Source of the DNA: Candidatus Sulfopaludibacter sp. SbA3
GTDB lineage: Bacteria; Pseudomonadota; Alphaproteobacteria; Caulobacterales; Hyphomonadaceae
Direction: 5' to 3'
Assembly (NCBI GenBank): GCA_945888325.1
Contig: CAMDAC010000027.1
Span: forward strand, 1-37,952
Length of the DNA: 37,952 bases
The position numbers were made by a program, and so were the translations under genes. Shown piece by piece: positions 16,350-24,883 of this stretch; the first letter of the stretch is position 1, and each line of letters begins with the position of its first letter. Below the pieces are notes generated by a model, which was not told the origin of the DNA, did not search any database, and saw only the letters and a program-made list of their open reading frames with translations.

Positions 16350-19300
16350 TCAAGGGGCGGTGGCCGGTTCTTCGACCCTGACGACACCCCAAAGGCCGTT
16401 CAGGTTCCCGAAGGATGCCACGTCACGGTAAAGGAAGTCACCCGGCACTGCCATTGAACCACCTGCCTTGGTAAGGATGTTCCAGCTGTTGCCGGTGACG
16501 ATATTGTCCGTCGTCGACCGGGAACGATGCGTCCAGTGCGCGCCCATCACATCGGAAGGGGCGTTCACGGATCTGAAGGGTTCTTCACTCCAGTTATGGC
16601 CGAGGATGGTCAGGGTCGTGTTACGGGCGTAGCCGGCAGGAATGGCTATGCGGAACCGCATCTCCTGTCCGGGGCGCGCCTTGTAGACCGGCGTTTCCGG
16701 ATCCTTGCCACCCGTCATGACGTTGGAATAGGCACGGAAGGCATTGGCGATCGACGCGAGGCCTGGCCCGGTCGGTGCAGGCAGTACGCCTGCCTCCGCA
16801 CCGAATGGGTCGGGCTGTTCTACCTCGGGCGCGCCGCCGGCAGTAGCCCCGTAGCCCCAGTCAGCGCCGGCAGGGAAGCCGAAGCGGAACCAGAGAGGCT
16901 CGGCGGCAAAGTTGATAGCGGCCCCGCCTGCATCATGCGCGTCTTCCGGCACACCCGGGCCTTCACCCGAGATGTTCTCCACCGGCGTACCATCGCGGTA
17001 GCGCATGTTGACGGACTTCTGGAAGACCATCGAGAAGTCGCGGAAGACGCGGCCACCAGGCATTGTCACCGTCGCCTGGGCCGTCGTGCCGGCATCAAGC
17101 GCGAAGGTCGAGCCTGCTGGCAGGATGGTCATCACGCCCAGCATGCCTTTCTGGCCCTGCTTGATCGTGTCCGCCGGGAAGATCGGCATAGCGCCGTACT
17201 CCATGGGGGTCGCGACGAGCGGGAACGATTTGCCTGCGAGGGCGCCGAAGGCACCTGACTTGCCACTACCCGAAGAAGCGCGGGGACCGAGTTCCAGGTC
17301 GCCGGCGTAGAAGCGGTAGGTGCGCACGCTGCCAGGGGCAACGGTCTGGACCGGGTTCAGGCCGACGTTCATGCCGTCATCACGTGACACGTCATACTCA
17401 ACCTTCTGCGTGTTGAAGCCGACATGGCTCGACGCGCGGATAAGGTTGTTGTTGAACGTGGTGTAGCCACGCGGATCCCAGCGGTCACGGATGACCGTGT
17501 AGTGTTGCATCACATAGCTCGCGAGGTCCGGCACCACGGCTGGCAGACGGTTACGAACGGTGACTTCGATACACTCACCGGCCGCCGCCCGCACGCTGAC
17601 CGGCTCGAACTTGTAGGCGTTCGGAAGCTGTGCCGGGCAAAGCGGATTGCGTACGCCGCCGAGACGGGCAGAACATGCCGCCTTGTCCGCCGAGGTGACG
17701 ATCTTGGCACGCAGATCCGCCGTCGGAACATAGACCAGCGCTGTCGGATCATGCAGCGGGCCAGCTTCGCCGTTCGAAAGCTGGGTGTTGCGGGTGTTAT
17801 ATCGCAAGGTACCGCCATTCGGGTCCAGCGGGCCGCCCACGTGCATCAAGGCGGAAGCGTCCGAAGGAATGATCGACGCATTAAACGGCGTCTTGATCAC
17901 ACTGTTCACGGCGACCGCCGAGAGGTCGTAGGCGCGAACCGGCGCCGTTTTCGGGCAGACGCCGTTGAACGCGGTGCGGTTGCTGATCGTGATCGGCACA
18001 GTACGCGGGTTGTTCGGCAGAGACGCAAGGTCGGCGCGGCTCTTCTCGTAGGTGCGCAACACGCCCCACGTTCCGGTCCACAGGCCTTCCTGCGAGCGGT
18101 CCCAAGAATAGAGGTAGTCGGCCTGGTTTACTGCCTGGTCGATATCGCCAAAAATTGATGTCGCAAACGACGCCTTTTCCGACAGACCCACTTGAAGAGC
18201 GCTACGCCAGCCGGATTCGTTAGCTGTTCCGAAACCAGCACCGCCGTTGAGCCACTTCACGCCATTCACGGTGGCTGTGTGCTCGTGTTCGTGTCCACCG
18301 GCCATGATCTTTATACGGACGATGTCACCTGCGTTCGAGCGCAATACTGGCGTGAAGGGGTCACCGTTGCGGATGTCCTTAGTCAGCGCCGGATATGGCG
18401 TTGAGCCGAGCTGCGTGTTGAGCTGAGGGATTTTGCGGTCCGTTCGCGTCTGAAGGGCGTAGGACAGGTCACCCGCCAGGCCGTCGGACTGCGAACCCTT
18501 CTTGCCATCCGGTCCGACCTTGTTCGGATCGTACACGCGGTAGCCGAGCGGCTCGTTGCGGTAGTTGATAACGAACGTACCGATGTCCGCTGCAGAGACA
18601 GCTTCGGGACAAGGCCGCGGAACACCGCCAGGGCAGATAGAGTAAAGTCTCACAGTATCCGGGAAAGGCGCAGACTGGCGCACCGACGGATTGAGCGCAA
18701 AGCGGAAGGAGTCTGCCGTTGGCGGAGCAGGCTCGCCCGCCGCGTCGACCCCTGTCCAAGCGCCAGCATTGTAAGCATGCGCGAAGTCCTGCGCAGCAAG
18801 GTAGAACTCGCGGTAGGAGTCGTCCTTGCCATCGCCGTCGATGTCTTTGGCGAGGATGATGGCCTGCCAGGAGGTCGGGCCGCCATCAGCGCGCGTGTAC
18901 ATCTGCTCGCCCGTCTCATTGTGCTTCCAGACCGAACCGGCCGGGTTCACGAGCAAGGTAGCGTAGAGTCCGACCTGCTGGTGGGTAGACGGACCGAAGT
19001 GATCGTGCGTGAACGTCACGCCAAGACCGCGGTCACGGCCCTCAATGTTGTGCAGAGGGTCAACGAACCAGCGCTGGATCATCGTACGGGCGCCGAGATA
19101 CTTGCCGTTAGGACCGGCTCCGAAGAAGGGGTGAGCGGCAGGCGTCAAGAGAGCGTCGCCGGTGCCTTCTTCAAGCGTGTAACGGTTGATCGCTTCGATC
19201 CGGTGGCGGACTGTTTCCGCGCCGAACACGCCGTCCTCATAGTTCCAGCCGTTGGCTGCGCCATCGGCGGCCACGAGGTCCCATTTCGGCAGGTGAATAT

Positions 19301-22109
19301 GCTGGCCGATGATGTCTGTCGGCGTGGTCACCTGGTAGTCGTCGACCATGTAGAATTCAGGGACGAGATTGGTCTGGTAGTACATCGCACAATCGTAAGA
19401 GTTCAGACGGAACACGAAGGGTTCCGGCGCACGGGTCTTGGCGAGCGTCGGGGCAACGTCTTCCCACAGCGTGATGATACGCTGCTGCGGATAGTGATCG
19501 CCGAGCTTGTTGAACACTACATCGAGCTGGATGTTCGCGCCCTTGTAGACGCGTGGATTGTCCGCACCGAAGGCAGCCGTGAACGTGTTGGCAAGGCCGT
19601 TGCCGGCGGCAGAGAAGAACTGCCCTGCAACGCCTGTGTTGAACACATCGCCTTCGTCATCCATGCACGGCTCGAAGAAGGGCGAGCCGGGCTGTGGCAG
19701 CGCACCATTGGTGCGATAGGAGGCCGGCAGGACCGTACCATCCGGCAGTTGGCGGAAAGTCGGATGGAAACGCGTTGCGTGGAACGACATCGCCGCACGC
19801 TCGACATCACTCCCATACTCGCTGATGAACTGAGCTTTCGCCTTCAGAATGTGCTTCTCGAACGAGAAACGCGTCTGGTGATCTTCAGAAATGCCGCCGA
19901 CGGCGTAGCCATCTAGGAAGTGGCGCGGCAAACCGCCGTCCCAGCCACCCGAGCCGGGGTTGCCTGGATTGGGCGCCATGTCCAGCGGCGGTGACGGCGC
20001 CCGCTGACCGACTGCGCCTTCCATGCCGCCGATCCAGAACGGAAAGCCGGGGTTTTTAAGTCCTGTCGGATTGAGCTGGTTGTCCGGGTTGGCAGGGTTC
20101 AGCGACGCGAGCACTGGGCGCACATCGATCAGCGACGGATTGGTGTCTGCGCGGTCAATAACGGCCTGGCTTGATTCCGGCTGACCGTCATTGTTCTTGT
20201 CAACCGAGGCAACGTAAACGCGGCCAGGCATTGGCGCAAGCGGCTTGCCCGGCAGCGGAACCAGAGCGGGAATCGGAGTCCCGGCGAGGATCTCGCCATC
20301 CGGCAGAGCGCGCGCGCCTACGGCCGGCTTGCCACGCTCAAGCGCAAAGGCATCGCGGTGGAAGCCATCGGAACCGGTTGCAACGTCGAGCTGCGTGCCG
20401 GCCTCGAACGTGTCATGGTTGCGCCAGAGCGCCCACATGCCTTGGGCAAAGTGCGGATAATAGTGGCAGTGATAGATGGCGTCGCCCGCAGACTTGTTGC
20501 GGTTGCCCGACCCACCGAACGCGATTTCGTAGGTATACGCACCGCCAGGGCCGATACCCTGGGCGTCCATGTAGTTTGCGTTGTCATCGTCCGGGTTTGC
20601 CAGCCACTGGTGGTTATGAAGGTGGAAGATGTGGTGCTCTTTCGGACCTGCATGCAGGTTCCGGAACTTCACGAAATCACCGATATAGGAATGCGTGACG
20701 TTGGCCGGATCATCCGGGTATTTTGCGTAGGACGCGCGGATACTCGGATCGCGGTCACAGAAGGGATCGCCGGGCTGCGGCGAGCAGAACTCGAGGCCGG
20801 CATTCGCCGGCACGTCGACCAGCATCGCCGGGTCGCCCATGGCGAAAGATGCCAGGAAGAACTCTTCATAGGCGCAGGACAGGCAGTCATGCGCCGGACC
20901 GACGCCAAGCCGGTTGGCGATCACTTCTGAGCCGGCCCCTGCCGCGCCCTGATTGATCATGAAGTGGTCGCCCACGCCGTGTAGCGTGTGGGAGAAAACA
21001 GGGTCTTCATACCAGAAGGGGAAGGCCTGCTTGGAAACGGTCTCGTCGTTGAAAAGCGCGATGAATTCGCGGAAAGGCTCAAGGCGGTTGGGCAACGCCG
21101 GATTGGTGGCGCCGCGCGCTTCAAGCGGATAGGTGGTTGCCGGGAAGGATCCGTCTGGATTAGGGCCAGAGATAATCGCGGTCACATCGCTTGCGACCAA
21201 CTTGATGCTGGTTCCGGACATGTCGAGCATGTTGAGGATTGGCTTGCCAGCCTTGCCTTCATCCGTCCACGGCGCGCGGTTCGGATAGCGCGCCTCATAG
21301 TTGATGATCGGATGGCCACCGGGCGTAGTGCCGATCGAAGCAAGACGCATGTCCTCTTCGGTGACCTGGCTACGGTAGAAGTTTGCCTGAACCGGCTCGA
21401 CCTGAACCACTCCGAACAGACCGTTCCCCAGGTTTCCGCCAGTGCCTTCGCCGCCAAAGCTGACAGCATGCGACAGCACGAGGTGGGAGCCCTCAGCGTC
21501 TGCATAAAAGCGGTATGTCTTCGTCTGGCCTACGTCCGCGAGCGTGTTGGGACCCTTGCCGACATAGGACGATGTGTCGCCCGCTGAATCCAGCGCGCTC
21601 ATGCCGAGCGGCGTAAAGCCGGCGCGGCGTTCAGCGACCTGATCGTTGATCGTCATGATGCTCGGCATGGCGTTATTGGGGTTCGCCTGCGAGCTCAGGA
21701 GGTTGGTGAACTTGACCTCAAGGCAGTCACCGGAACGTACGCGCAGGACAATCGGGCGCGGGCGTTTGTCGGACCGCAAGCCGACATTGCCTGGCGTCAG
21801 GGTTCCGCCAGCCGACTCAGGCTTGCCCGTAGAGCGGTCGATCACATCCGAGCGCAGGGCATAGATCATCCCGTTGACGTTTTGCGACCCAAGCCTGTTG
21901 AACATCAACGGCTGGTCGAAAGCGACAACGTCAGCCTTTACCGTCCTGCTGCAAACTGGAAGTTGTGCCTGAGCCTCAAAATTGCTCGAGAATGCGCCAA
22001 TCGCGCATACAGCCAGCCCAACGGCCAGCCTAGTAAGTCCACCCAACACGTCCCACACCCAAAATTCACGGTTAAACAAAACGCGCAAAGGCTGTCCCGG
22101 CCTTAGCAC
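16350..22109 (-). CDS. Giant multicopper-oxidase-like exported protein (MnxG/McoA/MofA-like candidate)
   Basis: The 1919-aa protein has a long N-terminal signal (hydrophobic core to ~residue 40, AQAQLPVC). Copper-site motifs are present but reordered: HHIFHLHNHQW (492-502, like the usual third motif), HCHYYPHFAQGM (547-558, the usual fourth, with His-Cys-His, His and axial Met), then QHIHLPKWD (936-944) and THDHFGPSTHQQ (1034-1045), like the usual first and second. An extra GGHEHEHT cluster lies at 1271-1278. Cupredoxin-like stretches recur throughout. Known Mn(II)-oxidising MCOs of Pseudomonas (MnxG, McoA) and Leptothrix (MofA) are also very large; the SCO, cytochrome and T2SS neighbours strengthen the parallel. 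The start is a GTG with no good ribosome site; a GTG further in is possible. MCO class is firm, substrate inferred. Confidence 0.85.
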   Translation of the reverse strand: MLRPGQPLRVLFNREFWVWDVLGGLTRLAVGLAVCAIGAFSSNFEAQAQLPVCSRTVKADVVAFDQPLMFNRLGSQNVNGMIYALRSDVIDRSTGKPESAGGTLTPGNVGLRSDKRPRPIVLRVRSGDCLEVKFTNLLSSQANPNNAMPSIMTINDQVAERRAGFTPLGMSALDSAGDTSSYVGKGPNTLADVGQTKTYRFYADAEGSHLVLSHAVSFGGEGTGGNLGNGLFGVVQVEPVQANFYRSQVTEEDMRLASIGTTPGGHPIINYEARYPNRAPWTDEGKAGKPILNMLDMSGTSIKLVASDVTAIISGPNPDGSFPATTYPLEARGATNPALPNRLEPFREFIALFNDETVSKQAFPFWYEDPVFSHTLHGVGDHFMINQGAAGAGSEVIANRLGVGPAHDCLSCAYEEFFLASFAMGDPAMLVDVPANAGLEFCSPQPGDPFCDRDPSIRASYAKYPDDPANVTHSYIGDFVKFRNLHAGPKEHHIFHLHNHQWLANPDDDNANYMDAQGIGPGGAYTYEIAFGGSGNRNKSAGDAIYHCHYYPHFAQGMWALWRNHDTFEAGTQLDVATGSDGFHRDAFALERGKPAVGARALPDGEILAGTPIPALVPLPGKPLAPMPGRVYVASVDKNNDGQPESSQAVIDRADTNPSLIDVRPVLASLNPANPDNQLNPTGLKNPGFPFWIGGMEGAVGQRAPSPPLDMAPNPGNPGSGGWDGGLPRHFLDGYAVGGISEDHQTRFSFEKHILKAKAQFISEYGSDVERAAMSFHATRFHPTFRQLPDGTVLPASYRTNGALPQPGSPFFEPCMDDEGDVFNTGVAGQFFSAAGNGLANTFTAAFGADNPRVYKGANIQLDVVFNKLGDHYPQQRIITLWEDVAPTLAKTRAPEPFVFRLNSYDCAMYYQTNLVPEFYMVDDYQVTTPTDIIGQHIHLPKWDLVAADGAANGWNYEDGVFGAETVRHRIEAINRYTLEEGTGDALLTPAAHPFFGAGPNGKYLGARTMIQRWFVDPLHNIEGRDRGLGVTFTHDHFGPSTHQQVGLYATLLVNPAGSVWKHNETGEQMYTRADGGPTSWQAIILAKDIDGDGKDDSYREFYLAAQDFAHAYNAGAWTGVDAAGEPAPPTADSFRFALNPSVRQSAPFPDTVRLYSICPGGVPRPCPEAVSAADIGTFVINYRNEPLGYRVYDPNKVGPDGKKGSQSDGLAGDLSYALQTRTDRKIPQLNTQLGSTPYPALTKDIRNGDPFTPVLRSNAGDIVRIKIMAGGHEHEHTATVNGVKWLNGGAGFGTANESGWRSALQVGLSEKASFATSIFGDIDQAVNQADYLYSWDRSQEGLWTGTWGVLRTYEKSRADLASLPNNPRTVPITISNRTAFNGVCPKTAPVRAYDLSAVAVNSVIKTPFNASIIPSDASALMHVGGPLDPNGGTLRYNTRNTQLSNGEAGPLHDPTALVYVPTADLRAKIVTSADKAACSARLGGVRNPLCPAQLPNAYKFEPVSVRAAAGECIEVTVRNRLPAVVPDLASYVMQHYTVIRDRWDPRGYTTFNNNLIRASSHVGFNTQKVEYDVSRDDGMNVGLNPVQTVAPGSVRTYRFYAGDLELGPRASSGSGKSGAFGALAGKSFPLVATPMEYGAMPIFPADTIKQGQKGMLGVMTILPAGSTFALDAGTTAQATVTMPGGRVFRDFSMVFQKSVNMRYRDGTPVENISGEGPGVPEDAHDAGGAAINFAAEPLWFRFGFPAGADWGYGATAGGAPEVEQPDPFGAEAGVLPAPTGPGLASIANAFRAYSNVMTGGKDPETPVYKARPGQEMRFRIAIPAGYARNTTLTILGHNWSEEPFRSVNAPSDVMGAHWTHRSRSTTDNIVTGNSWNILTKAGGSMAVPGDFLYRDVASFGNLNGLWGVVRVEEPATAP

Positions 22110-22153
22110 AACAATAAAATGCGCCAGGAATTGGTCTCTGTCTAGGCTTTTGG

Positions 22154-22178
22154 GTCGAAATCTTGTGTTTGTTTCGAC
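22154..22178. promoter_or_regulatory. Inverted repeat upstream of the giant oxidase operon
   Basis: GTCGAAA (22154-22160) and TTTCGAC (22172-22178) form a perfect 7-bp inverted repeat with an 11-nt spacer, centred about 57 nt before the oxidase start. Half-sites one and a half to two helical turns apart suit a dimeric regulator. No sigma-54-type promoter with correct spacing was found in this 152-nt gap. Confidence 0.4.
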
Positions 22179-22261
22179 GATTCAAGTAATGGGGGAATTG
22201 GGGGCAGCACTGCTCGCTCATTCAGCAGTACTTTCAACGGCGACTGCATGTTTGTGCCTAA

Positions 22262-22873
22262 TTATCGGGCGTACTGCAGCCGCGCGGAAACTACCCTGGG
22301 CTTGCCGCCCGCTACCAGCCGGATCTGGACGATCCGCGGCAGCTCGCCGTCCGACGCTAACGATTCGGGCTGGAATTCAGAAGAATCCTGAAGCGGGAGT
22401 GCGCCATAGTCGAACGCAATGTTATCGGCGCATTCGAACAAGATACGTTCGTCTGAAGCTACAGGGGCGAAATTTGATGCCAAGGTCACATCCTCCCAGG
22501 TGAGGACAAAATCTGACCGGCCCGGACAGACCGGATTGGGTTTTGCGAGAAGACCGAGGCGGGAATAGCCCGCCGGCTTGCGCCCGACCTGGCCATCCAC
22601 GACAAAGCTGACGCCGTCGGGCCGCGCCTCGAATATCACCCGGGCATCGAGATCATACCCTTTCGGCGAAAGGGCGCGTGACAGCCAGCGTTCAATCAGC
22701 CACTCGGTCTGTTGCCATTCGGCTTCGCTGTCATTGGCCTCGGCGGCTTGCCAGAGCCGAAGCCCGGTGCGGACCGATTGGGTTACGGCGACCGAGATCA
22801 AGGCAAGCAGGGTGAGCCCCACCAGCATCTCCAGTAAGCTGAAACCGGCTTCGGAAGGTCGCCGCAGGGTCAT
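22262..22873 (-). CDS. gspJ: T2SS minor pseudopilin GspJ
   Basis: The 203-aa protein has a type IV prepilin signal with the cleavage site G-FSLLEML at residues 10-16 and Glu at +5, followed by a hydrophobic helix. Size and position, last after gspH and gspI, identify GspJ, the largest minor pseudopilin except GspK. It forms the pseudopilus tip with GspI and GspK. Its start overlaps the gspI stop by 4 nt. Possible disulfide cysteines occur in PNPVCPGRSD and ILFECADN. Confidence 0.85.
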   Translation of the reverse strand: MTLRRPSEAGFSLLEMLVGLTLLALISVAVTQSVRTGLRLWQAAEANDSEAEWQQTEWLIERWLSRALSPKGYDLDARVIFEARPDGVSFVVDGQVGRKPAGYSRLGLLAKPNPVCPGRSDFVLTWEDVTLASNFAPVASDERILFECADNIAFDYGALPLQDSSEFQPESLASDGELPRIVQIRLVAGGKPRVVSARLQYAR

Positions 22874-23229
22874 GGCACCGTCTCCAGGCTCAGTTCCTCC
22901 GGAAGGCGCATCGTCTGCAGATGCACGAGGCGGCCGGCCCGGTCAGTCACCTTTATATCAACGCGCACGAGCTCGGCTGCGACTTGCACCATCGTGACTT
23001 CCCAGACCGTACCGTCCGGATCGGCCCCGCTGCGGGACACCTCGAACGTGCGCGCCAGATCGATCTCTAGCAACAGGGCCTCGGCCCGCGCAGTGCGTTC
23101 GATCATCGAGTCATGAGCCGCCTTGGCACGGGCCGAACCGGAATAAAGCTCCAGCAAGGCCATGCAGGCGAGGCTGAAGATCACCAGCGCGACCAGCGTT
23201 TCCATCAGGGTAAAGCCGCGCTGGCTCAT
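22870..23229 (-). CDS. gspI: T2SS minor pseudopilin GspI
   Basis: The 119-aa protein starts MSQRG-FTLMETLVALVIFS, a short prepilin leader with Glu at +5 of the mature protein, and then the small GspI fold. GspI helps initiate the pseudopilus tip complex. It overlaps gspH by 4 nt and gspJ by 4 nt, so the three minor pseudopilins are translated as a unit. Confidence 0.88.
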   Translation of the reverse strand: MSQRGFTLMETLVALVIFSLACMALLELYSGSARAKAAHDSMIERTARAEALLLEIDLARTFEVSRSGADPDGTVWEVTMVQVAAELVRVDIKVTDRAGRLVHLQTMRLPEELSLETVP

Positions 23230-23672
23230 CGCGGTTCCTGCCGTTCGATGCGCGAGGTCAGCCAGTCGACCGTGACACTTTCTTTGCGTCCCGCGCCTTC
23301 AAGGGTAAATTCGCCGCCCGAGGAAGAGCCATCCGGGAAGAAGATAATCGCCGATGGGCCTGCTGAAGCCGAAGACACCAGACCCACATTGACACCTTCC
23401 GGAATGGTGATCGGCTCGGTCCCTGCGCGCTTCAGTTGTCGCGCGTCGGCGTCGAACACGATCCGGACCGCCCTGCCCGAGGACTGGGCCACGAGCCGCG
23501 CTTCACGCAGCAGGCTGACCGCTTCACCCGACAGGCGCTGGATCTCAAAGGACGGGCTGCGGCGCGAGGCGGAGATCGATACGACGGTCATGGCCAGCGC
23601 CAGGATCGTCAGCGCGACGAGCAGTTCCAGAAGGGAGAAGCCGGCCTGACCGGGAATGCGCGGGCGCGGCAT
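23226..23672 (-). CDS. gspH: T2SS minor pseudopilin GspH
   Basis: The 148-aa protein has the prepilin leader MPRPRIPGQAG-FSLLELLV with Glu at +5, then the GspH body (AVSLLREARLVAQSSGRAVR, IIFFPDGSSSGGEF, VDWLTSRIE). It links the pseudopilus tip to the GspG shaft. I chose the ATG at 23672, 2 nt after the gspF stop, because GGTG lies 5 nt upstream; a GTG at 23678 overlapping gspF is the alternative. Confidence 0.88.
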   Translation of the reverse strand: MPRPRIPGQAGFSLLELLVALTILALAMTVVSISASRRSPSFEIQRLSGEAVSLLREARLVAQSSGRAVRIVFDADARQLKRAGTEPITIPEGVNVGLVSSASAGPSAIIFFPDGSSSGGEFTLEGAGRKESVTVDWLTSRIERQEPR

Positions 23673-23674
23673 GA

Positions 23675-24883
23675 TCACACCGCCAGATCGTTGACGCTCA
23701 TGATCGCACTGAGCAGCGTCAGGACAATGCCGCCGATCAGCACGCCCAGCGCCAAGGTCATCACCGGGCCCGCAAGCGTGGTCAAGGTCGCAATCCGGCG
23801 CCGGCTGCGGCTTTCAAGGATGGATGAGGCCTGCGCCAGTTGTCCGCCCATGTCGCCGGACCGCTCGCCCACTGCAGCGAGCTGGGAGGCCGTCATCGGC
23901 AGGAAGCCGTCATTCGCGATGGCATCGGAGAGGCGGACGCCGACGCGCACCTCATCGGCAATCCGGTCAAGCGCCTTGCGCACGAGCGGGTTGCGGGCGC
24001 CCTGCCCCGCAATTTCCATTGCAGGAACAAGGCTTACGCCGTTTTCGAGAAGCGCCGACAGCGATGTGAGGCACCGCGCCGATTCCATGTCCCGGATCAG
24101 CGGGCCCACGACCGGAAGGCGCATGGCGAGCGCGCTCATCGAGCCACGACCCGCCGGCGTCCGAGACCAGCTCATGGCCAGCAGCCACACCACCAAGGGC
24201 GTGATGGTCAGCAAGGGCCAGGTGTCTCGCAACCCGTGCGAGGCCGCCATCAGCCAGGCAGCGGCTGCAGGCGTTTCATTGCCGGACGTTTCCAGCACCG
24301 GCTCCAGCGCCGGAGCGACCACAAGCAGGATGATGCAGATGGAGATGATTGCAGTGAGCAGCAGGATCGCGGGATAGATCAGCGCGCCGCGCACCGCTTC
24401 CGTCAGACGCAATTCGTTGTCGATGGAGTCCGCCAGCCGGCCCAGGACGGTCACCGTGGAGCCGCCCTCTTCACCCGCGCGGATCAGCCCGATGACATAA
24501 TCCGCTGGCGGCGAGCGCAGCCCTGCCATGGCATCCGCCAGAGACTGGCCGTTGAGAACACCGCTGCGCAATTCGTTGGAAAGGCGCGAGACACGTTTGT
24601 CTTCCGGATCATCGGAGAGGAGCTTCAGCGCCTCATCGAGCGGCAGTCCGCCGGCAAGCATGGACGCGAGGTTGCGGCAGAATCCCGCCAGAACTTGCGG
24701 CGGTTGCTTGCCTGCCGCCCGACCTTGCCTGGCTGCGGCAGCCGAACCTGCATCGGCCATCTCAAAGGGCGTCAAGCCCTGCCCCATCAGGTCGCGAACG
24801 GCCTCGGATTCCGATGTCGCGCTGACCACATCGCTGACGACACGGCCATCGGCTTGAAACGCGCGGTAGCGGAACCTTGCCAT
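23675..24883 (-). CDS. gspF: T2SS inner-membrane platform protein GspF
   Basis: The 402-aa protein begins MARFRYRAFQADGRVVSDVV, as GspF proteins do, and has two related cytoplasmic helical domains (GFCRNLASMLAGGLPLDEAL and RCLTSLSALLENGVSLVPAM) separated by transmembrane segments, with a third near the C-terminus. It forms the inner-membrane platform with GspC, GspL and GspM that couples the ATPase to pseudopilus growth. Start and gspE stop share one base (TGATG). Confidence 0.95.
   Translation of the reverse strand: MARFRYRAFQADGRVVSDVVSATSESEAVRDLMGQGLTPFEMADAGSAAAARQGRAAGKQPPQVLAGFCRNLASMLAGGLPLDEALKLLSDDPEDKRVSRLSNELRSGVLNGQSLADAMAGLRSPPADYVIGLIRAGEEGGSTVTVLGRLADSIDNELRLTEAVRGALIYPAILLLTAIISICIILLVVAPALEPVLETSGNETPAAAAWLMAASHGLRDTWPLLTITPLVVWLLAMSWSRTPAGRGSMSALAMRLPVVGPLIRDMESARCLTSLSALLENGVSLVPAMEIAGQGARNPLVRKALDRIADEVRVGVRLSDAIANDGFLPMTASQLAAVGERSGDMGGQLAQASSILESRSRRRIATLTTLAGPVMTLALGVLIGGIVLTLLSAIMSVNDLAV

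Noticed and set aside
18777-19916. + strand open frame of 379 codons inside the giant oxidase gene
   Set aside because: The opposite strand encodes conserved copper motifs through this stretch; the + frame has shadow-like composition.
22243-22262. AGGCAC...ATGC on the - strand before the giant oxidase, sigma-54-like
   Set aside because: The GG to GC spacing is 9 nt, not the required 10, and it sits at the very end of gspJ.
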